Shown piece by piece: positions 58,953-64,000 of a DNA stretch of 64,000 nucleotides. A model generated the notes under the pieces. It made no database searches and was not told where the DNA came from. It worked only from the letters and a program-made list of their open reading frames with translations. Each line of letters starts with the position of its first letter. Within the stretch, counting starts at the first letter, position 1. Made by a program: the position numbers and the translations under genes. Origin of the DNA: Oscillospiraceae bacterium (GTDB lineage Bacteria > Bacillota > Clostridia > Oscillospirales > Oscillospiraceae); the NCBI GenBank assembly GCA_910575265.1, contig CAJTEA010000014.1, positions 1 to 64,000 on the forward strand, given 5' to 3'.

Positions 58953-60065
58953 TTGGGGAGCGAGGCGCTCTTATACGGCTATACTGCGGTGTGCGTGAGT
59001 ATGCTGATCTTCAATCTGCTCTACTACTTCTCCCTCAACCGCCGGGACCGCAGGATGGGGCGGGTGAGCAAACGCCTCCAGACTCAGGTGGACCGCCAGC
59101 TGGCGCGGCTGCGGTGGGGAGGAGCGGTGGAGCGTCGCCATCTGCTCTATCTAGAGCGCAAGCTGTCCCGCGTGGCCAACCTGACCGCCTTTGAGCGGAT
59201 GATGACCCAACGCCGGGAGGCGGACGGGGAAGCCGCCTCAGAGCTGCTGGAATACGAACGGCAAATCCAGCCGGTGATCCTCCATCTGGCCGTGGTCTAT
59301 CGGAGGAAGGAGGACATCCAGGCGGCCTACTTTGCCTGGTTTCTGGCCAGGCACCAGACCAACCGGCACATGGAGCTGGACGGAGTGCAGGACATTCTGG
59401 TGGACTACATGAATCAGGACAGCCTGTACTGTCGGGTCAACGCCTTTCAGGCGCTGTGCCGGATGGGCAGTCCCCGGCGCGTGGCCGACGCGGTGACTGT
59501 TCTGGACCGAAACGGGAAATTTTTTCATAGCAAGCTGCTCACTGACAGCCTGCTTTCCTTTACCGGCGGCAAGCGGGCGCTGGCCGCCCTGCTGCTGGAG
59601 CGGTTCGACAGCTTTTCCACTCAGACCAGGCTGTCCATCCTCAACTACATCCGCTTCCACTCCGGGGACTACCGCGGATGGGTGCTTCCGCTGATGAACG
59701 ATCCGGAGGAGGATAAAGAGCTGCGGCTGTCGGCCATCCGATATTTTGGGCGGTATGTCTATCCCCCCGCCAAGCCGGCCCTGCTGGCCTTTGCCGCCGA
59801 TAGGGACCCGCTGCGCTGGGAGTACGCGGCGGTCAGTGTCTCCGCACTGGCTATCTATGATGGAACGGACGTGACGGAGGCGCTGACTGGAGCGGTTTGC
59901 AGCTCCAACTGGTATGTGCGCTCCAACGCGGCGGTCAGTCTGACCGCCCGGGGACTGGACGGCGGCCTGTCCGCCGCGGCGGAGGGCGGCGACCAATACG
60001 CACGGGAGATGATGCGCTATCAGCTTCAGCTCCGGCAGGCCAGGAAGGAGGGGGCGGCGGTATGA
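58953..60065 (+). CDS. Membrane-anchored HEAT-repeat protein
   Basis: This 370-residue protein has one N-terminal transmembrane helix (LYGYTAVCVSMLIFNLLYYF), a basic helical linker and an array of HEAT-like repeats: YCRVNAFQALCRMGSPRRVA, ELRLSAIRYFGRYVYPPAKP, LRWEYAAVSVSALAIYDGTD and WYVRSNAAVSLTARGLDGGL. It is likely a cytoplasmic scaffold at the membrane. The start is TTG after GGGAGG. Its stop overlaps the GT2 start by four bases, suggesting a stoichiometric complex with the synthase. Confidence 0.82.
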   Translation: MGSEALLYGYTAVCVSMLIFNLLYYFSLNRRDRRMGRVSKRLQTQVDRQLARLRWGGAVERRHLLYLERKLSRVANLTAFERMMTQRREADGEAASELLEYERQIQPVILHLAVVYRRKEDIQAAYFAWFLARHQTNRHMELDGVQDILVDYMNQDSLYCRVNAFQALCRMGSPRRVADAVTVLDRNGKFFHSKLLTDSLLSFTGGKRALAALLLERFDSFSTQTRLSILNYIRFHSGDYRGWVLPLMNDPEEDKELRLSAIRYFGRYVYPPAKPALLAFAADRDPLRWEYAAVSVSALAIYDGTDVTEALTGAVCSSNWYVRSNAAVSLTARGLDGGLSAAAEGGDQYAREMMRYQLQLRQARKEGAAV

Positions 60066-61477
60066 TCCGGGAGCTGATCCAGACCTTTTTAAGCGCTGTG
60101 GGCGTCTTTTACGTGCTGTATATGATGGGCTACGCCAGCTTTCTGTTCCTGTCGGTGACGGTGGGCTCCGCCACTCTCTACGGCTCCAAGCGGCGCAATC
60201 ATCTGAAAAACGAGCTGGAGGGCGGGCACTATGTTCCTGTGACTATCGTGGTGCCCGCCCACAACGAGAGCGTGACCATCGAGTCCTCCGTCCGTTCTCT
60301 GGCCATGCTGGACTACCAGTCCTACGAGATCGTTGTGGTGGACGACGGCTCCTCCGACGACACCAGCCAGATTCTGGTGGACGCCTTTCAGATGGTCCGG
60401 GTGGACCGGCCCATTTGGCGGCGGCTGCGCTGCCAGCCGGCGGAGGCGGTCTATGAGACCTGGAACAGCCGGGTGCCCATCACCCTCATCCGAAAGCGTA
60501 ACGGCGGCAAGGCGGACGCCCTAAACATGGGAATCAACGCCTCCCGCTACCCCTATTTCCTGTGTATGGACGCCGACTCCGTCCTTCAGCGGGACTCGCT
60601 GGAGAAAATCGTCCGCCCGGTGCTGGAGGACGACCGGGTGGTGGCGGTGGGCGGTTCTGTCCGCCCCTGCAACGGTGCGGAAATCCGGGACGGCGCGGTG
60701 GTGAACTACCGGATGCCCCGAAAGCTGCTGCCCTGTATGCAGGTGCTGGAGTACGACCGCTCCTTTCTGGCCGCCCGGATCCTCTTTGACCAGTTCAACG
60801 GCAGCATCATCATCTCTGGGGCCTTCGGTCTGTTTAAAAAGAGCGCCGTCATCGACGCCGGGGGTTACGACGCCACCACGGTGGGGGAGGATATGGAACT
60901 GGTCATGCGGCTGCATGTCTTTTGTCGGGAGCACTCCATCCCCTACCGGGTGCGCTACGCCACCGACGCCATCTGCTGGACCCAGGCCCCGGAGAAGCTG
61001 GGGGACCTGTGCAAGCAGCGGCGGCGCTGGCATATCGGACTATACCAGAGCATGACGCGGCACCGGAATATTTTGTTCGACCTGAAATACGGTATGGTGG
61101 GCTTTATTTCCTGTCTATATTTTCTGCTCTATGAGCTGTTTTCCCCTTATATCGAGGTGTTCGGCGTGCTGGTAACCGCGCTGTCCTGGGCGGTGGATTT
61201 TTTGAATGTTCCCTTTATGCTGCTGTATATGGGCGTCTATGTGCTGTACTCCTCCATCCTGTCGCTGACGGCCTTCTTCGCCCGAATTCATACCGTCGAC
61301 CTGAAGCTGTCTCTGGGCGATGTATGCAAGGCCATCGGGCTGTGCGTGGTGGAGGTATCCTGCCTGCGGTTCATCCTGGCCTGGGTTCGGGTGACCGCTC
61401 TGGGCCGGGGACGGGGCAAAAAGGCTGTATGGGGCCAGATCGAGCGCAAGCGGATCAATTTTGACCAGGGAAGTTAG
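60062..61477 (+). CDS. Processive GT2 glycosyltransferase (polysaccharide synthase-like)
   Basis: This 471-residue membrane glycosyltransferase has an N-terminal helix and a GT-A domain with VPAHNESVTIESSVRSLAML and VVVDDGSSDDTSQ (first Asp). KRNGGKADALNMGINASRYP, FLCMDADSVLQ (DxD) and VGEDMELVMRLH (catalytic Asp) follow, then the QxxRW-type CKQRRRWHIGLYQSM. At least three C-terminal helices come after. This set marks BcsA/NodC/PgaC-type synthases that polymerise and extrude a polysaccharide. No PilZ domain is seen. The ATG overlaps the HEAT gene stop. Confidence 0.9.
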   Translation: MIRELIQTFLSAVGVFYVLYMMGYASFLFLSVTVGSATLYGSKRRNHLKNELEGGHYVPVTIVVPAHNESVTIESSVRSLAMLDYQSYEIVVVDDGSSDDTSQILVDAFQMVRVDRPIWRRLRCQPAEAVYETWNSRVPITLIRKRNGGKADALNMGINASRYPYFLCMDADSVLQRDSLEKIVRPVLEDDRVVAVGGSVRPCNGAEIRDGAVVNYRMPRKLLPCMQVLEYDRSFLAARILFDQFNGSIIISGAFGLFKKSAVIDAGGYDATTVGEDMELVMRLHVFCREHSIPYRVRYATDAICWTQAPEKLGDLCKQRRRWHIGLYQSMTRHRNILFDLKYGMVGFISCLYFLLYELFSPYIEVFGVLVTALSWAVDFLNVPFMLLYMGVYVLYSSILSLTAFFARIHTVDLKLSLGDVCKAIGLCVVEVSCLRFILAWVRVTALGRGRGKKAVWGQIERKRINFDQGS

Positions 61478-61504
61478 AAATAAGAGAGAAAGGATGCGGA
61501 TATT

Positions 61505-62047
61505 ATGCGGATGGATGAGCTGAAACGGGGCTTTTGGGGATATAAAAGGGACAGCGTCTACCACTATATCGTATCAGTGGAGGAAAAGGCCTCGGCCCGA
61601 CTGGCGGAGAAGGACGCCCGGCTGGAGAAGACAGAGGAGGAAGCCAAGCGGCGGGTCAGCGAGCTGGAGGCGGTGATCGCCTCTCTGCGGGAGGAGAACG
61701 CCTCCCTGCGGGAGAACCAGGCGACGGTGTTCTCCACCATGCTGGAGGCGCAGAAATACGCCGAACAGCTCCGGACGGACAGCGAGCGCCAAAGGCAGCA
61801 GACTCAGGAGCGGCTTGCCGCCGCCGTCCAACAAAAAAGCGGACAGTTGGATCGCTATCAGGAGCAAATTCACCAGCTTAGGGTCATAATTCGGGAGCTT
61901 TTGGAGGACTTCAACGGCAGATTGGAGGAGACGGAGCATGTACTGGTCCGTCTCACCGACCAGGTCCCCGGTGTGGAATTGGACACAGTCCCGTCCGGGC
62001 CGGACGAGGGCGGGAGCGAACTGTGGAAAAGGATATCATTTACATAA
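61505..62047 (+). CDS. DivIVA-like coiled-coil protein
   Basis: This 180-residue protein begins LKRGFWGYKRDSVYHYIVSV, like the DivIVA/GpsB membrane-binding start. A long coiled coil of about 110 residues follows (EKDARLEKTEEEAKRRVSEL, VIASLREENASLRENQATVF, RTDSERQRQQTQERLAAAVQ) and an acidic tail. Such proteins mark curved membranes and recruit envelope-synthesis enzymes. It is the last gene of the operon and could place the polymer synthase at septa or poles. Confidence 0.8.
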   Translation: MRMDELKRGFWGYKRDSVYHYIVSVEEKASARLAEKDARLEKTEEEAKRRVSELEAVIASLREENASLRENQATVFSTMLEAQKYAEQLRTDSERQRQQTQERLAAAVQQKSGQLDRYQEQIHQLRVIIRELLEDFNGRLEETEHVLVRLTDQVPGVELDTVPSGPDEGGSELWKRISFT

Positions 62048-62092
62048 CGGAACGGAGGCTCCGAGAGGCTGTCGAAAATCAAATAACGGTCT

Positions 62093-62135
62093 GGTGGTGA
62101 GCGAAGCTTTTTCGCTCACCACCGTTTTCTTTTTG
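62093..62135 (+). terminator. Strong terminator of the VTC-CotH-GT2 operon
   Basis: Stem GGTGGTGAGCGAA/TTCGCTCACCACC (62093-62105, 62111-62123) followed by GTTTTCTTTTT. Confidence 0.9.
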
Positions 62136-62150
62136 TGGGAGGTTTTGAAG

Positions 62151-62351
62151 ATGGTAACAACGCGCTTGGTGCCCCCGCGCGGCGGCAAGGAACGGAAGGA
62201 CAATGGTGTGATCGCCTACCACTTGCGGCGGTCTTTCAAGCCGGAAGAGATTACACCGGAGCAGGCAAGCAAGATCGGCTATGAGCACGCTATGCCGCTG
62301 ACAAAAGGCAATCATGCTTTTATCGTCTGTACCCAAGGGCGCTGGTTTTAA
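62151..62351 (+). pseudogene. Relaxase (Mob) remnant with internal deletion
   Basis: This 66-codon frame starts MVTTRLVPPRGG, the N-terminus of clostridial relaxases. It then jumps to NGVIAYHLRRSFKPEEITPE, QASKIGYEHAMPLTKGNHAF and IVCTQGRWF. In intact relaxases about 60 residues separate these parts, including the catalytic Tyr region. GGGAGG precedes the ATG, so a short peptide may still be made. The stop overlaps the convergent chemoreceptor stop. It is the trace of an integrated mobilisable element. Confidence 0.72.
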
Positions 62352-64000
62352 CTCAATTGAAACTGATGCACCAGATCGTTCATCCGCAGCGACTGATCCG
62401 ACAGCTCCCGCGCCGTAGCGGCGCTTTGCTCCGAAGTCGCCGAGGTGCTTTGAACAATGGAGGATATTTGTTCGATCCCCTCTGTAACCTGAGCGATCGC
62501 GGTGGTCTGCCCTCCAACGGCTTCTACCATTGCGCTCATTTTGGCGGTCACATTTTCTGCGATTGTGCTGGTCGCGTCCAGCGATCCCGTCACCTTCTCA
62601 AATACCTGGCCGCCCTCCGCGACAGCGGCGATAGAAGCCTCGATCAGTTCCTTGGTCGCCTTGGCCGCCTCATCAGATTTGGAGGCTAGATTACGCACCT
62701 CATCGGCTACCACAGCAAAGCCTTTGCCTGCGCTGCCCGCCCGGGCCGCCTCTACAGCGGCATTCAATGCCAAGATATTTGTCTGAAACGCGATATTCTC
62801 AATCGTGTCAATAATTTTACTGATTTCCGTGGACGAACCGGAGATTCTCCGCATCGCGGTATTCAGCTCCTTGACATAGTCTACACAGATCCCAAGCTGT
62901 GTTCCCACCTGCGTCACAAAATCTCCCGCTTCCTCCGCGGTGGAAACGGTCTGGTTCGCGCTCTCCGCGATGCTGGCGGCGGTGAAGGAAAGTTCCTGAA
63001 CGGCGCTGGTCTGCTCTGTGGCCCCCTGGCTCAGAGACTGCGCGCTGTTGGATACCTGAACGGCGCTGCTGGCCACGGCTCCGGCGGATTGACTGATCTG
63101 GGAAAGCGTATGCCGCAGAGAACTGTGGATCGCCTTGATGGACTGCTCCATGGTCACAAAATCTCCCCAGTATGTACGGGTGATATTCTCGCGGAAATCT
63201 CCCCGCGCCATTTTTCCCAGGTGGTGAGACGCGTCCTGGAGCACGTCGTTCAGGCGGAGAATCGTCGTGTCCAGCGCCATTGTCAGCTTGGCGGTCTCAT
63301 CCTTGGAGCGGGCCACTGGGGTCGGCGAGCGCAGATCGCCGTCTGCCAGCTGCTCCAGCCGGACAACGCAGGACTGGATGGGGCCGGAAATGGACTGTCC
63401 CACCTTGACCGCCACGGGAAAAGTGGCCAGCACAACAAGAAGCACTACCAAGACCGTCAGCATAATGCTGCGGTCCAGTGTGGACTTGAATTCCCGCTGG
63501 CTGGCCTCTATGGCGATGCTCCACTTCTGATAACCTCCAATGGGGGCGAAACCAACGAATTTATTGTCCCCATAAAAGTTGTAGGCCCCGAAGCCGGTCT
63601 CCCCCTGGAGCATACGCTGGTTTACGGCGGCCACATCAGCTACGCTGGAGTCTGTTTTCGCGGTCTCGATCATGTTGGAACCCGACTCCACGATGGCGGC
63701 GTCCCGATGGCCGATGACATTGCCCCGGTGGTCCAGCACATAGGCCACGCCATCGCGGCCCATGGACAGGTCAACTACGATGTCCGACAGGAAATCCGCG
63801 CTGATCCCGCCGTAAACGATGCCGTCAAAGCGGCCGTTGGTAAGGATGGGGACCTCAAGCAGGAAGATCATCTGCTGGCCGTCGTTCATAATATCGGAGA
63901 TGTAGGGCTGCATAGTGGCCTTACACTGCTGGAAATAATCTTCCTCCGCGTAGCTGTAGCCTGTGGAGGAAAAGCCGTTGGCATCCATTTTCCCCGTGTA
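62348..64000 (-). CDS. Methyl-accepting chemotaxis protein (partial at right edge)
   Basis: The visible 550 residues start inside a dCache sensor domain ([60 protein letters not shown]). A transmembrane helix ([20 protein letters not shown]), a HAMP domain and the signalling coiled coil follow, with the hairpin tip [20 protein letters not shown] then [20 protein letters not shown]. Methylation helices flank it. The frame continues upstream of the ATG at 63988 to the window edge, so the N-terminal anchor is missing. It senses an extracellular ligand; the end of the gene overlaps the relaxase remnant. Confidence 0.92.
   Translation of the reverse strand, partial: YTGKMDANGFSSTGYSYAEEDYFQQCKATMQPYISDIMNDGQQMIFLLEVPILTNGRFDGIVYGGISADFLSDIVVDLSMGRDGVAYVLDHRGNVIGHRDAAIVESGSNMIETAKTDSSVADVAAVNQRMLQGETGFGAYNFYGDNKFVGFAPIGGYQKWSIAIEASQREFKSTLDRSIMLTVLVVLLVVLATFPVAVKVGQSISGPIQSCVVRLEQLADGDLRSPTPVARSKDETAKLTMALDTTILRLNDVLQDASHHLGKMARGDFRENITRTYWGDFVTMEQSIKAIHSSLRHTLSQISQSAGAVASSAVQVSNSAQSLSQGATEQTSAVQELSFTAASIAESANQTVSTAEEAGDFVTQVGTQLGICVDYVKELNTAMRRISGSSTEISKIIDTIENIAFQTNILALNAAVEAARAGSAGKGFAVVADEVRNLASKSDEAAKATKELIEASIAAVAEGGQVFEKVTGSLDATSTIAENVTAKMSAMVEAVGGQTTAIAQVTEGIEQISSIVQSTSATSEQSAATARELSDQSLRMNDLVHQFQLS

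Noticed and set aside
1-64000. CRISPR arrays, rRNA and tRNA genes
   Set aside because: No regularly spaced repeats and no tRNA cloverleaf or rRNA sequence were noticed by eye; a covariance-model scan would be the decisive test.

Overview
The window looks like a chromosome segment of a gut-type anaerobic Bacillota, most like the Oscillospiraceae (Flavonifractor/Lawsonibacter/Pseudoflavonifractor group). The evidence is a GC-rich core, strong Shine-Dalgarno sequences, SigA-type promoters, pyruvate:ferredoxin oxidoreductase, a split PurH/PurO purine pathway and many families typical of that group. The species call is inference. No rRNA, tRNA or CRISPR array was seen.

Left part (1-14.6 kb): an accessory region, visibly richer in AT. 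It has an ABC transporter with a small lipoprotein, then four regulator/enzyme modules: MerR-SDR, HxlR-amidohydrolase, MerR-tautomerase-phosphatase-SDR and HxlR-nitroreductase. SnoaL-like and PEBP proteins follow. The two HxlR modules share a nearly identical operator-like sequence, and the two MerR genes share a dyad inside 19-bp promoter spacers. A sensor kinase follows whose response regulator has lost its receiver domain at a head-to-head junction with a truncated serine recombinase. Next come a gene remnant, a CatA-like acetyltransferase between direct repeats, and an IS3-family element with internal deletions.

Middle (14.8-28 kb): a small holin/amidase lysis cassette, an AraC regulator, several tiny genes, a YgjV-GNAT fusion, an acetyltransferase, an operon of UBA-like protein, response regulator, flavodoxin and histidine kinase, a secreted copper-amine-oxidase-like/NodB-like protein, and nifJ. 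A degenerate ribbon-helix-helix module with an intact-looking operator follows.

Purine cluster (28.2-38.3 kb, minus strand): purE-purC-purF-purM-purN-purO-like IMP cyclohydrolase-AICAR transformylase-purD. Three immunity-like or unknown proteins are interleaved (DUF1266/DUF2185, SUKH/SMI1-KNR4, DUF6630-like), two of them sharing the N-terminal tag MG(I/L)FDRLKKQ. The PurF homologue has no N-terminal catalytic cysteine. A leader ORF and a terminator hairpin precede purE, suggesting attenuation.

Core genes (38.4-53.5 kb): glycosyltransferase, PAP2 phosphatase, D-amino-acid aminotransferase, SDR, aldose epimerase, NSS transporter, an inactive rhomboid-like protein, ahcY, a GreA-like factor, a GH13 enzyme, YbaK and a thioesterase. 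A TnpW-like protein, an ECF sigma factor with its membrane partner, and an XRE regulator follow.

Right part (53.6-62.1 kb): the most interesting block. One transcription unit, with a clear promoter and a strong terminator, carries a VTC polyphosphate polymerase domain, DUF4956, CotH kinase, a membrane-anchored glycosidase-like protein, a HEAT-repeat protein, a processive GT2 synthase and a DivIVA-like coiled coil. It looks like an uncharacterised surface-polymer assembly system. A relaxase remnant and a chemoreceptor that runs off the right edge close the window.
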